From: Phocaeicola_A sp045647865
GTDB taxonomy: Bacteria; Bacteroidota; Bacteroidia; Bacteroidales; Bacteroidaceae
NCBI GenBank assembly: GCA_045647865.1
Contig: JAZRMW010000002.1
Coordinates: 91,863 to 155,862, forward strand
Length of the DNA stretch: 64,000 bases
Direction of reading: 5' to 3'
Below are positions 1 through 7,483 of the stretch, one piece after another; positions within the stretch are counted from its first letter, which is position 1, and every line of letters starts with the position of its first letter. The notes under the pieces are model-generated. The model was not told the origin of the DNA, did no database searches, and worked only from the letters and a program-made list of their open reading frames with translations. The position numbers and the translations under genes were made by a program.

Positions 1-1426
1 ATTGGCTTCTCGTGGTATGTTTCCCGTCTTCTGCGTATGTGCAGGTAAGGATATGGGTGTGCGCCGATTGATGGAGTTCCTCGGTAACGTAGTTCCTTTC
101 GTGGATGAAATGCCGAAGGTGTTCAATACCCGTGGTGCAGAAATCGTTCCCAGTGCTGATGGCCCGACATCGCTCTATTTCTTCAAGACTGCTGTTGAAC
201 CTCATATCGGTGATGTGCAGTACTTCAAGGTGATGAGTGGTGTGGTACGCGAAGGTGATGACTTGAATAATGCTGACCGTGGTTCTAAGGAGCGTATTTC
301 ACAGATGTTTGTCTGTGCGGGAGCTACGCGTGAGAAAGTTGAAGAATTGCGTGCTGGTGATATCGGTTGTACCGTGAAGCTGAAAGATGTGAAGACGGGT
401 AATACGTTGAACGGAAAGGATTGTGACAACCGTTTCAACTTCATCAAATATCCTAATCCTAAATATTCACGTGCTATCAAGGCAGTGAACGAAAGCGAGA
501 CCGAGAAGATGATGGCAGCCCTCAACCGTATGCGTGAGGAGGATCCGACATGGATGGTTGAGCAGAGCAAGGAACTCCGTCAGATTATCGTTCATGGACA
601 GGGTGAATTCCACTTGCGTACCTTGAAATGGAGAATGGAGAATAACGAAAAGATCCAAATCAAGTTTGAAGAACCGAAGATTCCGTATCGCGAAACCATT
701 ACGAAGGCAGCTCGTGCGGATTATCGTCACAAGAAACAGTCGGGTGGTGCCGGACAGTTTGGTGAGGTGCATCTGATTGTGGAGCCTTACTATGAAGGAA
801 TGCCTGCTCCTGATACCTACAAGTTCAATGGACAGGAATACAAGATGAACGTGAAGGGTACTGAAGAAGTTCAGCTCGAATGGGGTGGTAAACTGGTGTT
901 CGTAAACAGTATTGTAGGTGGTTCTATTGATGCCCGTTTCATGCCTGCTATCCTGAAAGGTGTAATGAGCCGTATGGAACAAGGACCTTTGACCGGTTCA
1001 TATGCCCGCGATGTGCGTGTTATCGTTTATGATGGAAAGATGCACCCGGTTGACTCTAATGAACTTTCATTCATGCTTGCCGGACGTCAGGCTTTTGCTG
1101 AGGCTTTCCGCAATGCAGGACCGAAACTCTTGGAGCCTATCTATGATGTGGAAGTGTTTGTGCCCAGCGACAAGATGGGTGACGTGATGAGCGATTTGCA
1201 AGGACGTCGTGCCATGATTATGGGTATGAACAGTGAAAATGGATATGAGAAATTGATTGCCCGTGTTCCGTTGAAGGAGATGTCTTCTTACTCTACTTCA
1301 CTCAGCTCGCTTACAGGTGGACGTGCTTCATTCATCATGAAGTTTGCCAGCTACGAACTTGTGCCTGGTGATGTCCAAGAAAAGTTGGTGAAGGAGTTTG
1401 AAGCTAATCAGACGAATGAAGATTAA
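1..1426 (+). CDS. fusA2: Elongation factor G paralogue (EF-G2-like), 5' end outside window
   Basis: The last 474 codons of a translational GTPase; the GTP-binding G domain lies upstream of the window. What remains covers domain II through domain V (for example FEEPKIPYRETI leading into domain IV and GRRAMIMGMNSENG in domain V). EF-G promotes translocation of tRNA and mRNA on the ribosome. The domain III segment reads GQGEFHLRTLKWRM where canonical EF-G has GMGELHL followed by an acidic stretch, and it is not next to rpsL/rpsG, so I read it as the second, divergent EF-G of Bacteroides. From memory, that paralogue sits beside rprXY and is induced in carbon starvation. The symbol rests on this context; without the G domain I cannot judge GTPase motifs. 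Confidence 0.85.
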   Translation, partial: LASRGMFPVFCVCAGKDMGVRRLMEFLGNVVPFVDEMPKVFNTRGAEIVPSADGPTSLYFFKTAVEPHIGDVQYFKVMSGVVREGDDLNNADRGSKERISQMFVCAGATREKVEELRAGDIGCTVKLKDVKTGNTLNGKDCDNRFNFIKYPNPKYSRAIKAVNESETEKMMAALNRMREEDPTWMVEQSKELRQIIVHGQGEFHLRTLKWRMENNEKIQIKFEEPKIPYRETITKAARADYRHKKQSGGAGQFGEVHLIVEPYYEGMPAPDTYKFNGQEYKMNVKGTEEVQLEWGGKLVFVNSIVGGSIDARFMPAILKGVMSRMEQGPLTGSYARDVRVIVYDGKMHPVDSNELSFMLAGRQAFAEAFRNAGPKLLEPIYDVEVFVPSDKMGDVMSDLQGRRAMIMGMNSENGYEKLIARVPLKEMSSYSTSLSSLTGGRASFIMKFASYELVPGDVQEKLVKEFEANQTNED

Positions 1427-1452
1427 CGTTTCGAAACCTATTTGATACATCG

Positions 1453-1489
1453 AAAGCCGCTTTCTGTTAAAAGAAGGCGGCTTTTTTTA
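1453..1489 (+). terminator. Rho-independent terminator after the EF-G paralogue
   Basis: A stem AAGCCGCTTTCT / AGAAGGCGGCTT with one G-U pair and a short loop is followed directly by a run of seven T. It closes the EF-G transcript. The remaining ~200 bases before the kinase gene are AT-rich and hold only a possible -7 element TATTTTTG at 1544-1551 without a good -33 box. Confidence 0.85.
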
Positions 1490-1690
1490 TAATGAATGCT
1501 AAAAAAAACCTGCTTTTTTAGTACATCACATTTAAAATTGTATTATTTTTGCAAACAAACAGGCGGAATTGTTGTTTAAGTAGTCATAATATTAATCAAA
1601 AACAAAAAAACGGTTAATAAACGAAAATATAGCTCTAAAACATGTTACGCGTTATTGTCGGACTTTAAAGAACTTGTTAAATTTGCAGGC

Positions 1691-3244
1691 ATGAAAAAGT
1701 CAACGATTTGGATATTAGGTATAATCATGGGTGTCTCCTTCCTATGTCTGCTCTATTTGCAGGTGAGTTATATTGAGGAGATGGTGAAGATGCGTAAGGA
1801 ACAGTTTGATGAATCTGTCATGCGCAGCCTCACTAAAGCTGCCCGTAATCTGGAACTGGATGAAACGTATCGTTTCTTGCAGAAAGATGTTGAACGTACG
1901 ATATCCATGGCTGATACCAATCATGTGTTTGCAGATTCATTGGGGAATAGATTGGATTTCATTAAGTTCAAGAGTAGCTATCACTCTTATGATGGTGTTT
2001 CCATGTTCCGTATGAGAATGGCAATAACGAGTCCGTCGGTGACACCCAAAGCTGTTATTTCCAAAAGTAAAGGCGTAAACAACAGTTTTTCGCAGAGCTT
2101 GCAGCTTCAGCGTGATATTATCAAAAACAAATATGTGTATCAACGGAACCTGCTTGAAGAGGCTGTCTATACCATGATGCGTACGGTCAGCAACAAACCG
2201 TTGGAGCGCCGTATAGACTTTGGCAAATTGGGAGGTGACTTGAAATCGGAACTGCTGGATAATGGAATTGATCTGCCTTTCCACTTTACAGTATCTACAG
2301 GATATGGGCGTGAAGTCTATCGTTGTTCGGATTATGAAGAGGCGGGCGAGGAACACTCCTATAGCCGTGAGCTCTTTCCTGAGGATCCACCGGCCAAGAT
2401 GGGTGTGCTGAAGGTGCATTTCCCTACGATGAATGATTATATTTTCAGCTCGGTGCGCTTTATGATTCCGTCGTTGATATTTACAGTGGTGTTGCTGATA
2501 ACCTTTATCTTTACCATTGTTATCATCTTCCGTCAGAAGAAATTGACAGAAATCAAGAATGACTTTATCAACAACATGACTCATGAGTTCAAGACACCGA
2601 TTTCTACCATCTCGTTGGCCGCCCAAATGTTGCAAGATCCCTCTGTTGGAAAATCTCCGCAGATGTTCCAACATATTTCAGGAGTCATCAATGATGAGAC
2701 CAAACGCTTGCGCTTCCAGGTAGAAAAGGTGTTGCAGATGTCTATGTTCGAACGTCAGAAGGTGACGATGAAGATGAAGGACATTGATGCCAATGAACTG
2801 ATAGCGGGCGTCATCAAGACTTTTGCGTTGAAAGTAGAGAAGCATGGTGGAAAAATCGCATCTTTCCTTGAGGCTCAGGAACCTTTGATCTTTGTGGATG
2901 AGATGCACTTTACGAATGTGATCTTCAATTTGATGGACAATGCTGTCAAGTATAAGCGTCCGGATGAGGAACTGCAGCTCAATGTGCGTACATGGAACGA
3001 AGGTAGCAAACTCATGATTTCGATCCAAGACAATGGTATCGGAATCAAACGGGAAGATTTGAAGAAAATATTTGATAAGTTTTATCGTGTACATACGGGA
3101 AATCTGCACAATGTCAAAGGATTTGGATTGGGCTTGGCTTATGTGAAAAAAATTGTGCAAGACCTCAAAGGTTCTATCCGCGCAGAGAGTGAAGTGGGAG
3201 TGGGTACCAAATTTATAATTGCATTACCTTTATTAAAAAATTGA
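1691..3244 (+). CDS. rprX: Sensor histidine kinase, RprX type
   Basis: A membrane histidine kinase of 517 aa that should autophosphorylate and pass phosphate to the regulator just downstream. TM helix 1 is at residues ~5-24, a periplasmic sensor region follows to ~255, and TM helix 2 is at ~258-281. The H-box MTHEFKTPIS (His ~299), N-box NLMDNAVKYK (~414), DNGIGI (~447) and GFGLGL (~477) are all intact. I start at ATG 1691, which puts TM1 at the N-terminus; an in-frame TTG at 1655 would add 12 residues and is less likely. The stop lies 5 bases before the ATG of the regulator, so the pair is one operon. RprX/RprY of Bacteroides fragilis is a known pair; assignment is by resemblance and gene order. 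Confidence 0.9.
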   Translation: MKKSTIWILGIIMGVSFLCLLYLQVSYIEEMVKMRKEQFDESVMRSLTKAARNLELDETYRFLQKDVERTISMADTNHVFADSLGNRLDFIKFKSSYHSYDGVSMFRMRMAITSPSVTPKAVISKSKGVNNSFSQSLQLQRDIIKNKYVYQRNLLEEAVYTMMRTVSNKPLERRIDFGKLGGDLKSELLDNGIDLPFHFTVSTGYGREVYRCSDYEEAGEEHSYSRELFPEDPPAKMGVLKVHFPTMNDYIFSSVRFMIPSLIFTVVLLITFIFTIVIIFRQKKLTEIKNDFINNMTHEFKTPISTISLAAQMLQDPSVGKSPQMFQHISGVINDETKRLRFQVEKVLQMSMFERQKVTMKMKDIDANELIAGVIKTFALKVEKHGGKIASFLEAQEPLIFVDEMHFTNVIFNLMDNAVKYKRPDEELQLNVRTWNEGSKLMISIQDNGIGIKREDLKKIFDKFYRVHTGNLHNVKGFGLGLAYVKKIVQDLKGSIRAESEVGVGTKFIIALPLLKN

Positions 3245-3249
3245 ATGAT

Positions 3250-3948
3250 ATGGACGAAAAAATGCGTATTTTGTTATGCGAAGATGATGAGAATCTTGGC
3301 ATGCTCCTTAGAGAGTATCTTCAGGCCAAAGGCTACGATACAGAATTGTGTCCTGATGGAGAGGCTGGTTATAAATCGTTCTTGAAGAACAAGTATGATT
3401 TGTGTGTGTTGGACGTGATGATGCCGAAAAAGGATGGTTTCACCCTTGCGCAGGAAATACGTGCTGCCAATTCTGAAATCCCCATTATATTCTTGACGGC
3501 AAAGACCTTGAAAGAGGATATCCTGGAGGGATTCAAGATTGGTGCGGATGACTATTTGACCAAACCTTTCAGCATGGAAGAACTTACCTTTCGTATTGAA
3601 GCAATATTGCGTCGTGTGAAAGGAAAGAAAAACAAGGAGAGCAGTATGTATCGACTCGGTCGTTTTGTGTTTGATACCCAAAAACAACTCCTGACCATTG
3701 ATGGCAAACAGACCAAACTCACGACCAAGGAGAGCGAATTGTTGGGATTGCTCTGTGCTCATGCCAATGAGATTCTGCAACGTGACTTTGCCTTGAAGAC
3801 CATTTGGATTGATGACAACTATTTCAATGCACGCAGTATGGATGTGTATATCACCAAGCTTCGCAAGCACTTGAAGGAGGATGACTCTATTGAAATTATC
3901 AATATTCATGGAAAGGGGTATAAGCTCATTACCCCTGATATGGATTGA
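3250..3948 (+). CDS. rprY: OmpR-type response regulator, RprY type
   Basis: A 232-aa response regulator with an N-terminal receiver domain and a C-terminal winged-helix DNA-binding domain. The acidic pocket is DD near residue 12, the phosphoacceptor is Asp ~55 in the motif CVLDVMMPKKDG, and the conserved Lys is in LTKPFS (~105). The C-terminal half (from ~130) has the OmpR/PhoB signature ending in VYITKLRKHL and GKGYKL. It starts 5 bases after the kinase stop, so it is almost certainly the partner of that kinase. ATG 3250 is preferred; ATG 3262 (MRILLCEDDE) is a possible alternative that would also leave a full receiver domain. Confidence 0.92.
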   Translation: MDEKMRILLCEDDENLGMLLREYLQAKGYDTELCPDGEAGYKSFLKNKYDLCVLDVMMPKKDGFTLAQEIRAANSEIPIIFLTAKTLKEDILEGFKIGADDYLTKPFSMEELTFRIEAILRRVKGKKNKESSMYRLGRFVFDTQKQLLTIDGKQTKLTTKESELLGLLCAHANEILQRDFALKTIWIDDNYFNARSMDVYITKLRKHLKEDDSIEIINIHGKGYKLITPDMD

Positions 3949-3961
3949 TGCTTCCTGTTAC

Positions 3962-4001
3962 AAAAAAAAAGTGTGCCAAATTTGGCACACTTTTTTTTAA
4001 T
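3962..4001. terminator. Bidirectional terminator between rprY and a small membrane gene
   Basis: A perfect stem AAGTGTGCCAAA / TTTGGCACACTT with A-tract on the left and T-tract on the right. It can end transcription of rprY on the plus strand and of the convergent 57-aa gene on the minus strand. Confidence 0.9.
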
Positions 4002-4025
4002 CTTTTTCGTAACATTGTGTCGGCA

Positions 4026-4199
4026 TCAGTCGATGTTTTTGTTGATGACAATGTATGCAATGATTCCGGCAATAATCAATGCGGCAGAACCCACTAAATA
4101 GATGTTTTCATTTACATTGCCGGTAAAGAAACAGGCAATCAGCACGATTGAACCTATTGCAACGAGTATCAGGCCCAAATTCTTCAAAAAAGTGTTCAT
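4026..4199 (-). CDS. Small two-helix membrane protein (57 aa)
   Basis: A short reading frame of 57 codons read on the minus strand, beginning MNTFLKNLGLILVAIGSIV. It has two hydrophobic helices (about residues 8-26 and 33-52) joined by a polar turn GNVNENIY, and ends in a charged tail NKNID. The hydrophobic pattern, clean ATG and stop, and a bidirectional terminator just beyond its stop argue that it is real. It converges on rprY and lies ahead of the marR gene on the same strand. I do not recognise a family; it could be an inner-membrane stress or assembly micropeptide, but function is unknown. Confidence 0.75.
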   Translation of the reverse strand: MNTFLKNLGLILVAIGSIVLIACFFTGNVNENIYLVGSAALIIAGIIAYIVINKNID

Positions 4200-4323
4200 T
4201 GTGTTTTCTATTTTTTATTTTAGTTTATATTCTTGGTACAAAGAAACGCATAATTCTCTAATGCACGAAATATTTCAGTGAAAAAAGTTTTAATTTGGCT
4301 TTTTTATTTCGTTTTTCACGCCA

Positions 4324-4776
4324 TTATACCTCACTTTTTGCATTCGAGAAGACTTTTCTTAAGACTTCTTGACTGATTCGAAGTTCTTCAATGCTCAGTC
4401 CGGCTAATGCTTCTTTCAATGTGCGATTGGCCACATTACGGGCACGATCCTCCAGTTCCCGTCCTTGTCGTGTCAGATAGACCAAATTGGTACGACGGTC
4501 ATTTTTGCTGGCTATGCGGACCACATAGTTCTCCCGCTCCATGTTGTCAATCAGACGGGTCATGCTGGGCTTATCCTTGAAGGTGGCATTGCACAATTCC
4601 TGTTGCGATACACCGTCCTTTTCCCAAAGAAAAAGTAATACGGTCCATTGCTCTGGTGTGATGTCCAAACCGTTCTCTCGGAAGTTCCGGATGAGTCTGC
4701 GGTTGATGGCGGCTGACACTTTGCCGTTCAGGATGGCAAAGATGAGGCTGATGTCAAAATTGAAAGGTTCTGCCAT
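4324..4776 (-). CDS. MarR-family transcriptional regulator
   Basis: A 150-aa winged-helix protein of the MarR family. These bind palindromic operators as dimers and usually release them on binding a small ligand. The recognition helix region QQELCNATFKDKPSMTRLIDNMERENYV and the wing with the family's D-x-R sequence (SKNDRRTNLVYLT) are present, and the length fits the family. It is transcribed alone on the minus strand, with its 5' end facing the divergent ribosomal protein operon. A -7 element reading TACCTTTG lies ~27 bases before the start. Ligand and targets cannot be read from the sequence. Confidence 0.9.
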   Translation of the reverse strand: MAEPFNFDISLIFAILNGKVSAAINRRLIRNFRENGLDITPEQWTVLLFLWEKDGVSQQELCNATFKDKPSMTRLIDNMERENYVVRIASKNDRRTNLVYLTRQGRELEDRARNVANRTLKEALAGLSIEELRISQEVLRKVFSNAKSEV

Positions 4777-4802
4777 TTTTGAAATAATTGTTTAAACAAC
4801 GA

Positions 4803-4810
4803 CAAAGGTA
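4803..4810 (-). promoter_or_regulatory. -7 element for the marR gene
   Basis: On the minus strand this reads TACCTTTG, the Bacteroidetes -7 consensus TAnnTTTG. The -33 box at the right spacing is weak, so the call is tentative. Confidence 0.45.
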
Positions 4811-4902
4811 CAAATTAAAAACAAAATAACGGCAGTTTGGAGATAAAAACTATGCTAAATTGAAGAAAAAAAGTCAAAAAATGGAAAAAAGTGCGGGGAA
4901 AG

Positions 4903-4934
4903 TTTCTGTCATTCAGAATAAAGCAGTACCTTTG
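4903..4934 (+). promoter_or_regulatory. Promoter of the rpsF-rpsR-rplI operon
   Basis: A -7 box TACCTTTG (4927-4934) matches the Bacteroidetes consensus, with a near-consensus TTTC 20 bases upstream (4903-4906). The start codon of rpsF is 58 bases downstream, leaving an AT-rich leader. Confidence 0.6.
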
Positions 4935-4991
4935 CGGCCGATTTTCAATCAATCAAATTAAAAACATTATTTTATTAATTAACAAAGTAGT

Positions 4992-5336
4992 ATGAATCAA
5001 TACGAAACCGTTTTCATTTTAACTCCCGTTTTGTCTGATGTTCAGATGAAGGAAGCGGTAGAGAAATTCAAGGGTATTCTCGCAGCTGAAGGTGCTGAGA
5101 TTATCAGTGAAGAGAACTGGGGCTTGAAGAAATTGGCATACCCCATCGAGAAGAAATCTACTGGTTTTTATCAGTTGATCGAGTTTAAGGCTGAGCCTAC
5201 TGCCATCGCCAAGTTGGAATTGAACTATCGTCGTGACGAGCGCGTTATCCGCTACCTCACTACCAAACTTGACAAGTATGCAGTAGAATATGCAGCTAAG
5301 AGAAGAAGTCTTAAATCAACTAATAAGGAGGATTAA
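4992..5336 (+). CDS. rpsF: 30S ribosomal protein S6
   Basis: S6 binds the central domain of 16S rRNA together with S18. The 114-aa protein starts MNQYETVFILTPVL and carries the conserved YRRDERVIRYLT segment near residue 80; its length is normal for the family. It is the first gene of the classic S6-S18-L9 operon, with rpsR starting two bases beyond its stop. Its last codons contain AAGGAGGATT, a strong Shine-Dalgarno sequence for rpsR, unusual in this phylum where most genes lack one. Confidence 0.97.
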   Translation: MNQYETVFILTPVLSDVQMKEAVEKFKGILAAEGAEIISEENWGLKKLAYPIEKKSTGFYQLIEFKAEPTAIAKLELNYRRDERVIRYLTTKLDKYAVEYAAKRRSLKSTNKED

Positions 5337-5338
5337 TC

Positions 5339-5605
5339 ATGGCACAGCAATCAGAAATCAGATATTTGACTCCCCCCACCGTAGATGTAAAGAAGAAGAA
5401 ATATTGCCGTTTCAAGAAGAGCGGTATCAAGTATATTGACTACAAGGATCCTGAATTCTTGAAGAAGTTCTTGAACGAGCAGGGTAAGATTTTGCCCCGT
5501 CGCATCACTGGTACTTCATTGAAGTATCAGCGTCGTGTGGCTCAGGCCGTTAAGCGTGCACGCCACTTGGCTTTGCTTCCATTCGTAACCGATATGATGA
5601 AATAA
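5339..5605 (+). CDS. rpsR: 30S ribosomal protein S18
   Basis: S18 (88 aa) forms a heterodimer with S6 on 16S rRNA. The body contains KYCRFKKSGIKYIDYKD and the family signature GKILPRRITGTSLKYQRRV, ending in RARHLALLPFV. Second gene of the operon, two bases after rpsF. A strong ribosome binding site (AAGGAGGAATT) for rplI lies just after its stop. Confidence 0.97.
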   Translation: MAQQSEIRYLTPPTVDVKKKKYCRFKKSGIKYIDYKDPEFLKKFLNEQGKILPRRITGTSLKYQRRVAQAVKRARHLALLPFVTDMMK

Positions 5606-5624
5606 TAAAGAAGGAGGAATTAGT

Positions 5625-6071
5625 ATGGAAATCATTTTGAAAGAAGACGTACAAGGTTTGGGTTACAAGAACGACATCGTAACCGTTAAGTCTGGCTACG
5701 GCCGTAACTATCTTATTCCTACCGGAAAGGCTGTCATCGCTTCACCCGCTGCCAAGAAAATGTTGGCTGAGGACTTGAAGCAGCGCGCTCATAAGTTGGC
5801 TAAGATCAAGGCTGACGCTGAGGCTTTGGCTGCTCAGTTGGCAGAAGTTTCATTGACTATCGCTACTAAGGTTAGTGCTACTGGCACAATCTTCGGTTCT
5901 GTAGGTAATATTCAGATTGCAGAAGAACTCCAGAAGTTGGGTCACAACATTGATCGTAAGATCATCGTTGTTGGTGCAGTGAAGGAAGTTGGTTCTTACA
6001 AGGCAACTGTTAAGCTCCACAAGGAAGTATCTGTTGAGATTCCTTTCGAAGTTGTTGCAGAAGCTGAATAA
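5625..6071 (+). CDS. rplI: 50S ribosomal protein L9
   Basis: L9 (148 aa) binds 23S rRNA through its N-terminal domain and extends as a long helix linking two globular domains. The N-terminal KEDVQGLGYKNDIVTVKSGY and GYGRNYLIPTGKA motifs are present, followed by an Ala/Leu/Lys-rich connecting helix (~residues 40-80) and a C-terminal domain containing GTIFGSV. Last gene of the operon, closed by a terminator ~25 bases downstream. Confidence 0.97.
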   Translation: MEIILKEDVQGLGYKNDIVTVKSGYGRNYLIPTGKAVIASPAAKKMLAEDLKQRAHKLAKIKADAEALAAQLAEVSLTIATKVSATGTIFGSVGNIQIAEELQKLGHNIDRKIIVVGAVKEVGSYKATVKLHKEVSVEIPFEVVAEAE

Positions 6072-6096
6072 TCTTCATAACTTAATATAAATAAGG

Positions 6097-6123
6097 GGCA
6101 TATCGTAAGATATGCCTTTTTTT
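6097..6123 (+). terminator. Terminator of the rpsF-rpsR-rplI operon
   Basis: Perfect hairpin GGCATATC-GTAA-GATATGCC followed by seven T. Confidence 0.92.
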
Positions 6124-6440
6124 GTGTTTATTGGTGGGCAAGCACTTTGTGAAAGTATGTTCAATACGATTGAATAACTTGCCATATCTTGCTAAATATT
6201 AGTATTTTAACGGATGTAATGATGTGTTCCTATACTCTTTTGTTATAGGTGTTAAAAAGATTTGTAATCGGAATAACTACTGTTCAGTAAAAGTAAGTTA
6301 ATCGCTCTTTGAAACAATAGAAAAATAGTCTATTAAGTAGATTTTAAAAATATTGGTGTCCGATAAAATGAAAATTGAGATTCTATTGAATTGAAAAAAG
6401 TGATTTAATAAAAAGATTTCAGGCGAATGAAAACGGAAAA
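6124..6440. other. Intergenic stretch with a boxA-like sequence; no gene seen
   Basis: About 320 bases of AT-rich DNA without a convincing reading frame. At 6304-6316 it reads GCTCTTTGAAACA, which resembles the boxA antitermination sequence of rRNA leaders, but no rRNA follows. It ends at the strong hairpin at 6441-6476. A non-coding transcript on the plus strand is possible but I find no consensus promoter for one. Confidence 0.3.
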
Positions 6441-6476
6441 GGCATGTGGTTCATATCCGAACTACATGCCTTTTTT
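6438..6476. terminator. Bidirectional hairpin terminator downstream of the YugP-type gene
   Basis: An 11-bp stem GGCATGTGGTT / AACTACATGCC (one G-U), preceded by AAAA and followed by TTTTTT. It lies ~80 bases beyond the stop of the minus-strand metallopeptidase gene and can also stop plus-strand transcripts. Confidence 0.8.
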
Positions 6477-6558
6477 GTTGTTTATTATCGGGAACCAATA
6501 TAAACAAACTTAAGTGACTTCATACACACTTAAGGGGGGGGGCTATCCGACAAGTTCC

Positions 6559-7239
6559 TTAATCACGTCGTCCCATGTAAATCATTACGTAATAGACAAG
6601 AGTGGCCAATGAACTGATGGCGGCTACCACGTAAGTGTAGGCTGCAGACTTGAGGGCATCACGAGCTTGTGTCTGGTTGCGCGAGGTGGTGATACCAGCA
6701 CGGTTGAGCCATACAAGGGCACGTCGGCTTGCATCAATTTCTACGGGTAGGGTGATGAAACTGAACAGGGTAGTGCAGGCAAAGAGAATGATACCAATTA
6801 ACAGGATTTGGGGGAATGTCTGAATGAGCAGGATGCCGGCAAGCAGAATCCAAGATATCCAGTGCGAAGTAGCTGATACGACAGGCACAAGAGCCGAACG
6901 CATCTTCAACGGGCTGTAGGCCACGGCATGTTGTACGGCATGACCACATTCGTGAGCAGCAACAGCGGCTGCGGCAACACTATCGCTGAGATAGACACCC
7001 TCACTGAGGTTGACGGTTTTGTTCGTGGGTTTGTAGTGGTCGGTCAGCTGGCCAGGAGTGCTGATGACACGCACATCGTAGATGCCATTGTCACGCAACA
7101 TTTTTTCGGCCACTTCGCGGCCGGTCATACCATTGCCCAAAGGGATGCGTGAATATTTCTTGAACTTGTTGTTCAAGTTAGCTTGTACAAGATAGCTGGC
7201 AAGGGCTATCGCAATGAAAATAATCCAATAGGTTGACAT
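6559..7239 (-). CDS. YugP-type membrane zinc metallopeptidase
   Basis: A 226-aa integral membrane protein of the neutral zinc metallopeptidase (Zn_peptidase_2) family. The zinc motif HECGH is at residues 96-100, embedded in an Ala-rich helix and followed by VQHA and SPLKMRSALVP, as in the family. TM helices are at ~3-18, ~117-165 (two passes) and ~200-220. Substrates of this family are not established. It is a single gene on the minus strand. A -7-like TACTTTTG (minus, 7306-7313) overlaps the edge of the purA terminator hairpin, so its promoter and that terminator may share sequence. Confidence 0.88.
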   Translation of the reverse strand: MSTYWIIFIAIALASYLVQANLNNKFKKYSRIPLGNGMTGREVAEKMLRDNGIYDVRVISTPGQLTDHYKPTNKTVNLSEGVYLSDSVAAAAVAAHECGHAVQHAVAYSPLKMRSALVPVVSATSHWISWILLAGILLIQTFPQILLIGIILFACTTLFSFITLPVEIDASRRALVWLNRAGITTSRNQTQARDALKSAAYTYVVAAISSLATLVYYVMIYMGRRD

Positions 7240-7320
7240 AACTTTTTCTGTTTTTATTATTGGTTAATTATTATTGATTTGCTTGATAAAGAACAATTGC
7301 AGTGCCAAAAGTAATGAAAA

Positions 7321-7355
7321 GCGGTGGATGAAGTGCATCATCCACCGCTTTTTTG
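7321..7355. terminator. Hairpin terminator downstream of purA
   Basis: Perfect 11-bp stem GCGGTGGATGA / TCATCCACCGC with a six-base loop, T-run on the right and AAAA on the left, so it can act on both strands. It serves purA on the minus strand. Between it and purA, 7386-7420 holds a smaller imperfect hairpin with arms ACATCTG / CAGATGT. Confidence 0.8.
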
Positions 7356-7483
7356 TCTTATTATAACATTCGTTATTATTCGTAAGTAGTACATCTGACA
7401 GAAAGGCAGATGTGAACTACATACTACTAATCTTTTGTCCGAATGGTTCACTAGTTACCCATAGCTGGCAACTGGTATCTTTC

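Noticed and set aside
1937..2674. Long minus-strand open frame opposite the kinase gene
   Set aside because: Antisense shadow of rprX, which has full conserved domains; no family features or start signals in the frame. Similar shadows opposite other genes were dropped for the same reason.
6304..6316. Start of an rRNA operon
   Set aside because: Only the boxA-like word is present; no rRNA sequence follows within the window.
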